Assembly: GCA_965602805.1 (NCBI GenBank)
Contig: CBFCZK010000002.1
Span: forward strand, 178,760 to 242,759
Reading direction: 5' to 3'
Source: Thiomicrorhabdus sp965602805
Lineage (GTDB): Bacteria; Pseudomonadota; Gammaproteobacteria; Thiomicrospirales; Thiomicrospiraceae
DNA: 64,000 nt
The notes beneath the pieces are model-generated. The model ran no database searches. It saw nothing but the letters and a program-made list of their open reading frames with translations, and was not told where the DNA came from. Shown here in pieces: positions 26,404-34,123 of this stretch. The translations under genes were made by a program, and so were the position numbers. Within the stretch, counting starts at the first letter, position 1. Each line of letters opens with the position of its first letter.

Positions 26404-27746
26404 TACACTGTTTCCTTAGCATTAAGTTGATCCGAAAGTGCTGTCATCACCCACTGTCTAATGTCCGCGTTAGTTATATCTTCTGCTGGCTCCATTAAGA
26501 ATGCCTGAGTTATCATTTCGATGGCTTGCGAGCGGGGTATTCCACGTGCTTGCAGATAGAATATTTGATCTTCATTAATCTGTCCCGTGGCTGAACCATG
26601 CGAACACTTAACATCATCTGCATAAATTTCTAACTGTGGCTTACAATCCATTTTGGCGGTTGCAGACAACAGTAGATTCTTATTATCCATCTGACCATCG
26701 GTCTTTTGCGCCAATTGATCAACGCGAATCATGCCGTTAAAGACACCAACTGCCGAATCATCAAGAACATACTTATGCAACTGCTGGCTCATGCCCCAAA
26801 CGTTATTATGTTGGGTATTGGTGCGAGAGTCCATCGTCTGTTGTCCACGCCCCAAACAAGCACTATTCTGACGGTTCTCGATATGTTCACCGTTCATATA
26901 GAGATGATTCTGATGACGAGAAGTCAAGCTACCCAGACCAGTATAAAAGGTGTTAAACGTGCTTTGATCGGCTTGGAAAACAAACTGATTATTGAAGTAA
27001 TAACTAGAATGATTTTGCTGCTGCACCAATATCTGCTTCATGCGTGCTGATTTGGCAATATCCATTTCAGTGACGATATTGCTACAGCCTTTAAAACTTT
27101 CATCAGCCGATAAGCTGACAAACTGTTCTACCAGGGTCATTTCGGTATTTTCTTCGAGGACGACATGGTTACGCACTGTCGCTATCTGATTATCTTGTGA
27201 CTGAACATATAAAACAAAAATAGGCGTTTCTAAAACGGTGTTCTTGGTGATTTGCAGATAATAGCCATCGGCCATTAATAAACTGTTAATGACACCAAAA
27301 GGCGCTTTATTGATAATCTCTTCACGCGCAAACAACTGATCGGTCGCACCTGGTACTTCAAATACATCGCGAGTCGACTCAAAAGAGACACCGCTTGGTA
27401 AGACACTTAGATCATCCGATAATTCTTCGCTGAACCAACCATCTACAAAGACAATCTTGGTCACGGCATAAGGCGGTAAAAAAGCGTTCAAATCATCAAG
27501 TTTTAAAGAGTGTTTACCCAGCGCTTCAAAACGATTCTGTACGAAACCCGTTAGCTTGGTATATTGCCAATCTTCATCTCTTAATGTCGGAAAAGCCTGC
27601 TCAGCAAAAATGGCTTGGGCACGCTTGCGTCCCGCAATGACCTTATCATTTGGAAAAGCCACATTCAGTAACAAAGACTGTTCAATATAATGATCCACGG
27701 CCTGTTGAGCCATTGGAGAAATTTTTCTAATTATCTTTTTTGACAT
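26403..27746 (-). CDS. sufD: Fe-S assembly scaffold subunit SufD
   Basis: Partner of SufB in the SufBC2D scaffold complex. 447 residues. It shows the beta-helix core and the C-terminal SufBD motif DVKCSHGSATGQINEDQIFYLQARGIPRSQA. It lies between sufC (76-base gap) and sufS (1-base overlap). Confidence 0.94.
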   Translation of the reverse strand: MSKKIIRKISPMAQQAVDHYIEQSLLLNVAFPNDKVIAGRKRAQAIFAEQAFPTLRDEDWQYTKLTGFVQNRFEALGKHSLKLDDLNAFLPPYAVTKIVFVDGWFSEELSDDLSVLPSGVSFESTRDVFEVPGATDQLFAREEIINKAPFGVINSLLMADGYYLQITKNTVLETPIFVLYVQSQDNQIATVRNHVVLEENTEMTLVEQFVSLSADESFKGCSNIVTEMDIAKSARMKQILVQQQNHSSYYFNNQFVFQADQSTFNTFYTGLGSLTSRHQNHLYMNGEHIENRQNSACLGRGQQTMDSRTNTQHNNVWGMSQQLHKYVLDDSAVGVFNGMIRVDQLAQKTDGQMDNKNLLLSATAKMDCKPQLEIYADDVKCSHGSATGQINEDQIFYLQARGIPRSQAIEMITQAFLMEPAEDITNADIRQWVMTALSDQLNAKETV

Positions 27747-27822
27747 TTTTTATCCGCCGATGAAACTCGGTGTTTAGCGTGTTCTTCTGAAAAAAGTGCA
27801 ACTCTATCGAGGGTGTACTTAA

Positions 27823-28593
27823 TTAAGCCTGTGACTGAGCCTGTTCATGCTTTTGGACAATATCATCATAGCCAAACTCTTCCAACTCATGCACCAATTC
27901 AAAACCGCCTGATTTAATAATCTGACCGTTATACAGGACATGAACATGATCCGGCTTAATATAGTCTAAAAGACGCTGATAATGTGTCACCACAATAAAG
28001 CTACGATCGGGTGAACGTAAAGTATTAATGCCGTTCGCGACCAAACGCAAAGCATCAATATCCAGCCCCGAATCGGTTTCATCTAAGATACATAACTTTG
28101 GCGCTAACAATGCCATTTGGAAGATATCATTACGTTTCTTTTCACCACCGGAAAAGCCAACATTGACCGAACGCTCTAATAGATCGGCGCGCATGTCCAG
28201 CAACTCAATCTTATCTTTAGCGTATTCATCAAAATCAAACATATCTAAAGGCGGTAAACCTTGCTCACCACGCACGCCGTTTAAAGCGGTTTGCATAAAC
28301 AACTTATTACTCACGCCAGGAATTTCTACTGGATACTGAAATGCCAAAAACAAGCCTTTGCGGGCACGTTCATCTGGAGCTAATTCCAATAGTTCTTCAC
28401 CGTCAAAATCGACCGTTCCGCCAGTTACTTCATAATCATCACGTCCGGCCAATACACTGGCTAAAGTACTTTTACCTGCGCCGTTTGGTCCCATAATCGC
28501 GTGAACTTCACCCGCTTTTATTTCCAGGTTTAAGCCTTTAAGAATCTGTTTTTCATCAATTTGAGCTTGAAGATTTTCAACTTTTAATAACAT
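27823..28593 (-). CDS. sufC: Fe-S assembly ATPase SufC
   Basis: ABC-type ATPase that drives conformational change in SufBD. About 256 residues from ATG 28593 (MLLKVENLQ), which matches the family start; the open frame runs 19 codons further up without a plausible N-terminus. Walker A GPNGAGKST, signature FSGGEKKRNDIFQM, Walker B CILDETDSGLDIDAL and H-loop VVTHYQRLLDYI are present. Confidence 0.95.
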   Translation of the reverse strand: MLLKVENLQAQIDEKQILKGLNLEIKAGEVHAIMGPNGAGKSTLASVLAGRDDYEVTGGTVDFDGEELLELAPDERARKGLFLAFQYPVEIPGVSNKLFMQTALNGVRGEQGLPPLDMFDFDEYAKDKIELLDMRADLLERSVNVGFSGGEKKRNDIFQMALLAPKLCILDETDSGLDIDALRLVANGINTLRSPDRSFIVVTHYQRLLDYIKPDHVHVLYNGQIIKSGGFELVHELEEFGYDDIVQKHEQAQSQA

Positions 28594-28696
28594 GGTTCGT
28601 TTCTTTTTTTTAAAATTTCTGATTAATATTGTGTGTCTACTGTGTGCCATATAGGCAGTGTATTGGGATTAAACCCCAAGTCGTGCGCTAAGCCAG

Positions 28697-30190
28697 TTAA
28701 CCGACTGAACCTTCCAAACTAATAGACAATAACTCTTCTGCTTCTTGGGCAAACTCTAACGGTAACTCGCTTAAGACATCTTTACAGAAGCCATTCACAA
28801 TCATCGAAATCGCATCTTGTTCGCTGATTCCGCGTTGCTTACAATAAAACAGTTGATCTTCGCCGATACGAGAGGTGGTCGCTTCATGTTCAATCTGTGC
28901 CGTGGAATTTTCCACTTCAATATACGGAAAAGTATGTGCGCCACACTGGTCGCCAATCAACATCGAATCACACTGAGTGAAGTTACGCGCGCCTTCGGCA
29001 CTCGGTAAAATCTTCACCAAACCACGATATGTGTTCTCACTGCGACCTGCAGACAAACCTTTAGAGATAATAGTACTGCTGGTATTTTTACCGATATGAA
29101 TCATCTTAGTACCGGTATCAGCTTGCTGACGACGATTGGTCAACGCCACAGAGTAAAACTCACCGATCGAGTTATCACCCTTTAAAATGCAACTTGGATA
29201 TTTCCAGGTAATCGCAGAACCGGTTTCAGCCTGTGTCCAAGACAACTTAGAATTTTTACCTTCACAGATACCGCGCTTGGTCACGAAGTTTAAAATTCCA
29301 CCCTGACAGTCATCATCGCCTGGATACCAGTTTTGCACGGTGGAGTATTTAACTTCAGCATCTTCCAAAACAACCACTTCAACCACCGCAGCGTGCAATT
29401 GATAGGTATCGCGTGCGGGTGCAGAACAGCCTTCTAAATAACTGACATAACTGCCTTTATCGGCCACCACAATCGTTCTTTCAAACTGGCCGGTTTTGGC
29501 TTCGTTAATACGGAAATAAGTCGATAGATCAATCGGACAACGGACATTTTCAGGAATATAAACAAAAGTACCATCCGAGGCCACCGCTGAGTTTAAGGCT
29601 GCAAAAAAGTTATCATGATATGGCACGACCGTACCCATGTACTTTTGTACTAACTCAGGATAGTCATGCACCGCTTCTGAAAACGAGCAGAAAATAATCC
29701 CGAGTTCCAATAAGTCTTCACGTTTGGTGGTTGAAACCGAAATCGAATCAAAAATCGCATCGACTGCGACATTCGAATCATCACCCGTCAAAGGCACACC
29801 TAACTCGGCAAACGCCTTGGCGACTTCTGGATCAATTTGATTTTCAACACTGCCGGCACTGCCATCACAGGCACTGCACTCTGGTGCAGAATAGTAGCTA
29901 TAGTCCTGATAATCGAGCGGAATGTAGGACATTTTCGCCCAATGCGGCTCTTCTAAAGTCAACCAGTGCTCAAACGCTTTCAAACGAAAGTCGAGCATCC
30001 ATTGCGGCTCATTCTTTTTAGCAGAAATCGCACGCACGGTCGCTTCATCAAGCCCTTTGTCAAAGGTCTCTACGGTGGTTGTGGTGACAAAACCTTCTTT
30101 ATATTTCTGGTTTTTACTCAGCAAATCATCAATTTCTTGATATTGCGTTCCTGCCGAGTTCAATTCTGTTATTTGCGCTGCTTCAGCCAT
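28697..30190 (-). CDS. sufB: Fe-S assembly scaffold subunit SufB
   Basis: Central scaffold of the Suf system on which clusters form. 497 residues, normal length. Recognisable parts are the N-terminal EPQWMLDFRLKAFEHW, QNWYPGDDDCQGGILNFVTKRG, the SufBD core and ATTSRIGEDQLFYCKQRGI near the end. It is first in sufBCDS; no regulator gene (iscR or sufR type) precedes it. Upstream, after 101 bases, lies the zinc-linked P-loop gene. Confidence 0.96.
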   Translation of the reverse strand: MAEAAQITELNSAGTQYQEIDDLLSKNQKYKEGFVTTTTVETFDKGLDEATVRAISAKKNEPQWMLDFRLKAFEHWLTLEEPHWAKMSYIPLDYQDYSYYSAPECSACDGSAGSVENQIDPEVAKAFAELGVPLTGDDSNVAVDAIFDSISVSTTKREDLLELGIIFCSFSEAVHDYPELVQKYMGTVVPYHDNFFAALNSAVASDGTFVYIPENVRCPIDLSTYFRINEAKTGQFERTIVVADKGSYVSYLEGCSAPARDTYQLHAAVVEVVVLEDAEVKYSTVQNWYPGDDDCQGGILNFVTKRGICEGKNSKLSWTQAETGSAITWKYPSCILKGDNSIGEFYSVALTNRRQQADTGTKMIHIGKNTSSTIISKGLSAGRSENTYRGLVKILPSAEGARNFTQCDSMLIGDQCGAHTFPYIEVENSTAQIEHEATTSRIGEDQLFYCKQRGISEQDAISMIVNGFCKDVLSELPLEFAQEAEELLSISLEGSVG

Positions 30191-30291
30191 GCACTTAATC
30201 GCCTAAATTTTAATATCAGAGTATTTTAGTAGGTTATTACTCAAATGTCTATGAGTGGATAATGAAAGCCTGTTTTTAGATAGCGCTAGAT

Positions 30292-31050
30292 TCACGCTAA
30301 ACTCGCCTTAATGATTTCATCTAACCAGGCCTGATCAAGATCCAAGCCTTGAATCTGAACCTTATCTGTTAAAGCCGTTGCCAACTCCTTCTCATCTGCG
30401 GCAAACAACTCCCAACGCGTTGCGGAACCTTCAATCGTAACTTTATTCTCATATTCTATCGTCTGCACAACACCCGTCACACGGGATATTTTCATGCCAA
30501 GGTTTTGCTTAGAACTGTCCAAACCAAACAACAGATGCTCCCAACAGATTCGATCGACACTAAATTCATAAGCCTGCAGAGGTTTGACACTTTTGGATAA
30601 GTCATCCTGAGCCGATTGCATTAATACATTCTCAATGGGAAAACCCAACCAACCTACCGGAAAGCTTTGATTTAACCACCTGACAATCGGCAGATGACCT
30701 GCATTTAAAGCAGCCCACTTATTCCACCAGGCCTGGTCATCCAGTGAAGCAGCCTCTAAAAAGCTAAAGATAATGCCATCGGCAGCTAATAGAAGTTGCT
30801 GCAGACGTTCTGCCAACCAATCGTCAGACCCGCTGATTAAAGGTGTGCGAACGTCAATCACACACAGGGTTTGATAAGGCATACTAACTTGGTTTAAGTC
30901 CGATAAATCCTGACTTTCAAAGTAACCAGGCCTGGTCAATTGATTTCGCAGTGATTCAATCACTCGCGTTTTGCCACTGCCTGGTAACCCGGTAATCACA
31001 AGACTGACAGAGCTGTCATCTTTCAATATTTGTGAATTAAATTCAGACAT
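30292..31050 (-). CDS. P-loop NTPase in the znu zinc-uptake locus
   Basis: 252 residues, cytoplasmic. Walker A GLPGSGKT lies near residues 20-27, with a Walker B-like strand TLCVIDVRT near 60-68. No clear NKxD base-recognition motif is seen. The C-terminal segment (about 185-225, ISRVTGVVQTIEYENKVTIEG) is reminiscent of the CobW C-terminal domain of COG0523 metallochaperones. It begins one base after the znuA stop, so it is almost certainly translated with znuA, pointing to a zinc-related job (inference). Two exact palindrome copies and one near-copy lie inside it, encoding DQAW, TRPG and DQAW. Confidence 0.5.
   Translation of the reverse strand: MSEFNSQILKDDSSVSLVITGLPGSGKTRVIESLRNQLTRPGYFESQDLSDLNQVSMPYQTLCVIDVRTPLISGSDDWLAERLQQLLLAADGIIFSFLEAASLDDQAWWNKWAALNAGHLPIVRWLNQSFPVGWLGFPIENVLMQSAQDDLSKSVKPLQAYEFSVDRICWEHLLFGLDSSKQNLGMKISRVTGVVQTIEYENKVTIEGSATRWELFAADEKELATALTDKVQIQGLDLDQAWLDEIIKASLA
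30727..30736. repeat. CCAGGCCTGG palindrome, copy 7 (in gene)
   Basis: Exact core within the P-loop gene, encoding DQAWW on the minus strand. Confidence 0.85.
30926..30935. repeat. CCAGGCCTGG palindrome, copy 8 (in gene)
   Basis: Exact core within the P-loop gene, encoding LTRPGY on the minus strand, a different frame from copy 7. A one-mismatch copy is at 30325-30334. Confidence 0.85.
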
Positions 31051-31051
31051 T

Positions 31052-32122
31052 TCAGTGACTCTTGTTACTCGTCAAACAGTTTGAAAACTGATTCGCTAAC
31101 GCTTCTAAAAACGCGTCATATGGCATAAAGGGTTTGTCTAATGCGTAACTGGTCCCCATTGGATCAAGACTGCCCAGCTTGATCCCAAGACCAGAAGCAA
31201 CGGACATTACGCGCTTTTCTGGAAATTGTGGCTCTTTAAACAGGCAGGTCACGTGACCACTTTTAATACGCTCTCTTAACTCATGAACACGCTTTAAACT
31301 TGGCGCCAATTCTGGGTTCAGACGAATTGATCCCACACCGTTCAAGCCGTATTGATGTTCAAAATACTGAAACGCATCGTGTAAGACTAGAAAGGGTTCA
31401 GACTGCACTTTCGCTAGGCGTGCGATAATCAATTGATTCGTTTTATCTAACTGTGCCAACCAATCTGTGGTGCGTTGTTGAATGGTTTGCTTCCGTTCTG
31501 GCAACATGATTTGTAACTGTTGGCTGACCTCTAACACCATCTGCTGGGCATTATGTAGAGACATCCAAATATGCCCATCCAAACGTCTGTTCTCAACCTG
31601 TTTATCATTGTGATGCTCAGTTGAGTGGTTCCCAGAATCATGTTTACCAGAACTATGTTCATCAGTCGCGTGCTCATCCATATCTGAAACATGCTCACTC
31701 TGTTTCGGCTCGGCGTTATGGGCGTGTTTCTTTTCCCATAGACCGCCCTGCCTTAACGCCAAGCGTTCAACATTCGTCAAAAGCGCCATGGCAATCGGGG
31801 TTTTATTGACCAGCTGTAAAGGTTTTTCAATCCAACCATCAACAGGGGTACCAACAGAGATAACCAAATCACTGTCTTGCAGTTGTTTGACATGCGAAGG
31901 CTTCAATTGAAAGCCATGCGGTGATACGCCTGGTTTTAACAAAATATTCAGTTCATCCGCAGGCCCTAATAAAGGCGCAATTATGCCTGCCAAAGGTGGA
32001 ATTGAGACCGTCACAGTTAAGGCAGAAGCGTTACTTGCCAAACCCACCAGCAACAGACCCATTAAAGGCCTAACAAGGTTTCTAAATAAAGCGCTTGGCG
32101 CAACTAAATGATTCATTTTCAA
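31052..32122 (-). CDS. znuA: Zinc ABC transporter substrate-binding protein
   Basis: Periplasmic zinc-binding protein of the ZnuABC importer. 356 residues with a signal peptide (hydrophobic about 17-34, cut after SNASA). It has the cluster A-I fold with metal His ligands in SPHGFQLKPSH, GHIWMSLHN and HDAFQYFEHQYGL, and a long His/Asp-rich loop (about 125-180, many H, D, E), typical of zinc-specific members. It is divergent from znuC across 112 bases; I do not see a clear Zur box there. The P-loop gene follows one base after the stop. Confidence 0.93.
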   Translation of the reverse strand: MKMNHLVAPSALFRNLVRPLMGLLLVGLASNASALTVTVSIPPLAGIIAPLLGPADELNILLKPGVSPHGFQLKPSHVKQLQDSDLVISVGTPVDGWIEKPLQLVNKTPIAMALLTNVERLALRQGGLWEKKHAHNAEPKQSEHVSDMDEHATDEHSSGKHDSGNHSTEHHNDKQVENRRLDGHIWMSLHNAQQMVLEVSQQLQIMLPERKQTIQQRTTDWLAQLDKTNQLIIARLAKVQSEPFLVLHDAFQYFEHQYGLNGVGSIRLNPELAPSLKRVHELRERIKSGHVTCLFKEPQFPEKRVMSVASGLGIKLGSLDPMGTSYALDKPFMPYDAFLEALANQFSNCLTSNKSH

Positions 32123-32234
32123 AACTTTTATTCCTTCGCATCAGATTGCAGATAAAATAACTCAGATAAACCGTCTGTTTTGAATCGCATAAAACCTATT
32201 CAAAACAAGCAAAACAGCTAAATTCAACTCAAGC

Positions 32235-33212
32235 GTGGAGAACCCCAGCATCGTGCAGACAACAGCGCCCCTCATTGAAGCTCAGCATATCACTCAAAAA
32301 TTTGGCGATGCAACCGTACTTAAAGACATCTCTTTAACCCTTCACCCCAAAGAGATTGTCACGCTTATAGGCCCAAATGGGGCGGGTAAATCCACCTTGC
32401 TTAAAATCCTACTCGGACTGATTAAACCGACTGCGGGTCAAGTCATTCGTAAACCCGGCCTACGCATTGGTTTTATGCCGCAAAAAATCCAAATTGATGC
32501 CACTCTACCAATGTCTGTTGAACGTTTTTTAAAACTGGGCCTTAAACAACCATCGGTTATAACGGAAGCTGAATCAACCACCCCAACCCCGTTCTTTAAA
32601 TCGGTTAAAAGCCGATTTTTAATGGCTCTTAAAACGATCTTTTCAACGGCCGAGTATGATACCACAGCCGTATATAAAATCGCTGAAGAACTGAATATCC
32701 AAACGCTATTACAGCAACCAATTCAGAAGGTTTCGGGTGGTGAGATGCAACGCATTCTGCTGGCACGCGCCTTGATTAGAGAACCCCAACTACTGGTATT
32801 AGACGAACCCGTTCAAGGGGTTGATTTACAAGGGCAAACAGAACTCTACCAATATATCAATCGCATTCGCCATGAACGTGGTTACGGGATTTTAATGGTC
32901 AGCCACGATCTGCACATCGTTATGAAAAACACCGATTATGTGCTCTGCCTGAATCAACACATGTGCTGTTCTGGCTTGCCGCAGAATGTTAGTGAGTCCC
33001 CTGAGTTTCAAGCCCTTTTTGGCACACACACCGACAGCATTGCGTTTTATGAACATCACCACGACACAACCTGTGAACACACCCATGGCCAGCCACAGAT
33101 TGACCCCAAGCAAGTCAAGCAAACCGTTCAAAAGCCACCAGGCCTGGTCGAATCCAGCAACACAAATCCAAGCAATACAATTAACTCAAACAATCTAGGG
33201 AAGGAACAATAA
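32235..33212 (+). CDS. znuC: Zinc ABC transporter ATPase
   Basis: ATP-binding subunit of ZnuABC. Walker A GPNGAGKST, signature VSGGEMQRILLARAL, Walker B LLVLDEPVQGVD and H-loop VSHDLHIVM are clear. GTG 32235 gives 325 residues; GTG 32253 (MQTTAPL) has GGAG 12 bases upstream and is a good alternative. An insertion near residues 95-135 and a C-terminal tail (about 265-325) rich in His then Pro, Ser, Thr and Asn extend it beyond the family norm of about 250. Palindrome copy 9 encodes PGLV in that tail. znuB follows directly. Confidence 0.93.
   Translation: MENPSIVQTTAPLIEAQHITQKFGDATVLKDISLTLHPKEIVTLIGPNGAGKSTLLKILLGLIKPTAGQVIRKPGLRIGFMPQKIQIDATLPMSVERFLKLGLKQPSVITEAESTTPTPFFKSVKSRFLMALKTIFSTAEYDTTAVYKIAEELNIQTLLQQPIQKVSGGEMQRILLARALIREPQLLVLDEPVQGVDLQGQTELYQYINRIRHERGYGILMVSHDLHIVMKNTDYVLCLNQHMCCSGLPQNVSESPEFQALFGTHTDSIAFYEHHHDTTCEHTHGQPQIDPKQVKQTVQKPPGLVESSNTNPSNTINSNNLGKEQ
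33138..33147. repeat. CCAGGCCTGG palindrome, copy 9 (in gene)
   Basis: Exact core in the low-complexity tail of znuC, encoding PPGLVE on the plus strand. Confidence 0.85.
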
Positions 33213-34004
33213 ATGGAATGGTTCCCGAGTTTTATGACCTTTGCTTTAATCGGCGGCCTTGGATTAGCCCTTATCTCAGCACCTTTAGGGGTTTTTGTGG
33301 TTTGGCAACGTCAATCCTACTTTGGCGCAACACTTGCCCATTCAGCGTTACTCGGTGTGAGTATTGGCCTGTTTTTAGAAACCGACCTCACCCTGAGTGT
33401 CATAACCGTCTCTTTATTAGTCGCTTGGGGAATTTTTCGCCTTGGTCAATACAAAGAACTCTCATCGGATACGCTGCTAGGGATTCTGGCACACAGCAGC
33501 TTAGCCTTCGGCTTGATACTCATCAGCCTGCAAGACAATGTACAAATTGATTTAATGGGTTATCTGTTTGGCGACATTTTAAGCATTAACGAAACCGACC
33601 TTTTCCTGATAACGGGCATAGGCCTGTTAATCCTCATTTTCTATCGTTTTCACTGGAAAGACCTGCTTAACCTGACGTTAAACCACGAACTGGCACAAGT
33701 GGAAGGCATTAACGTCAAAAGAATCCAACTGCAATACGTTTTATTGTTGGCATTAATGATTGCGCTTTCTATGAAGATCGTCGGCGTTTTACTGGTGACT
33801 TCTTTACTCATCATCCCCGCGGCCGCCGCCCGAAGACTCTCTTCAACGCCTGAAAAAATGTTGTTGATGAGTATCCTTTTGGGCGTTATCTCCGTTCTAC
33901 TAGGCTTAATGGCTTCCTATCTCGTAGACCTGCCGACTGGACCTGCTATTGTCATGGTTGCAACGTTGATATTCTTATTGCTACTCACAAAAAAAACGCC
34001 CTAA
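33213..34004 (+). CDS. znuB: Zinc ABC transporter permease
   Basis: Inner-membrane channel of ZnuABC. 263 residues with about eight hydrophobic helices and the family motifs FGATLAHSALLGVSIG and GDILSINETD. GGGAAGGAA lies just upstream of the ATG, which starts on the base after the znuC stop. The terminator at 33995-34040 overlaps its last codons. Confidence 0.93.
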   Translation: MEWFPSFMTFALIGGLGLALISAPLGVFVVWQRQSYFGATLAHSALLGVSIGLFLETDLTLSVITVSLLVAWGIFRLGQYKELSSDTLLGILAHSSLAFGLILISLQDNVQIDLMGYLFGDILSINETDLFLITGIGLLILIFYRFHWKDLLNLTLNHELAQVEGINVKRIQLQYVLLLALMIALSMKIVGVLLVTSLLIIPAAAARRLSSTPEKMLLMSILLGVISVLLGLMASYLVDLPTGPAIVMVATLIFLLLLTKKTP

Positions 34005-34040
34005 AAGTGACTCCTAATGTAGGAGCGCTTTTAGGGCGTT
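33991..34040 (-). terminator. Terminator for the CZB chemoreceptor gene
   Basis: AACGCCCTAAAAG (33995-34007) pairs with CTTTTAGGGCGTT (34028-34040), with a CTCCTA/TAGGAG inner stem. The T run is on the minus strand, so it best serves the chemoreceptor gene ending at 34124, though it would also fold in znuB mRNA. Confidence 0.75.
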
Positions 34041-34065
34041 AGAGAAATTAAGCAAAATAAACCGA

Positions 34066-34075
34066 CCAGGCCTGG
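34066..34075. repeat. CCAGGCCTGG palindrome, copy 10
   Basis: Exact core, CGACC left and GGTAA right, between znuB and the CZB chemoreceptor gene. Confidence 0.9.
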
Positions 34076-34123
34076 TAAAGCTCAATCGAACGACTTAAAC
34101 CTTCTGGTGTTCAGATATTAAGC

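Noticed and set aside
32123..32234. Zur operator between znuA and znuC
   Set aside because: Zinc control is expected, but I could not find a convincing AT-rich palindrome of the Zur type in the gap, so none is claimed.
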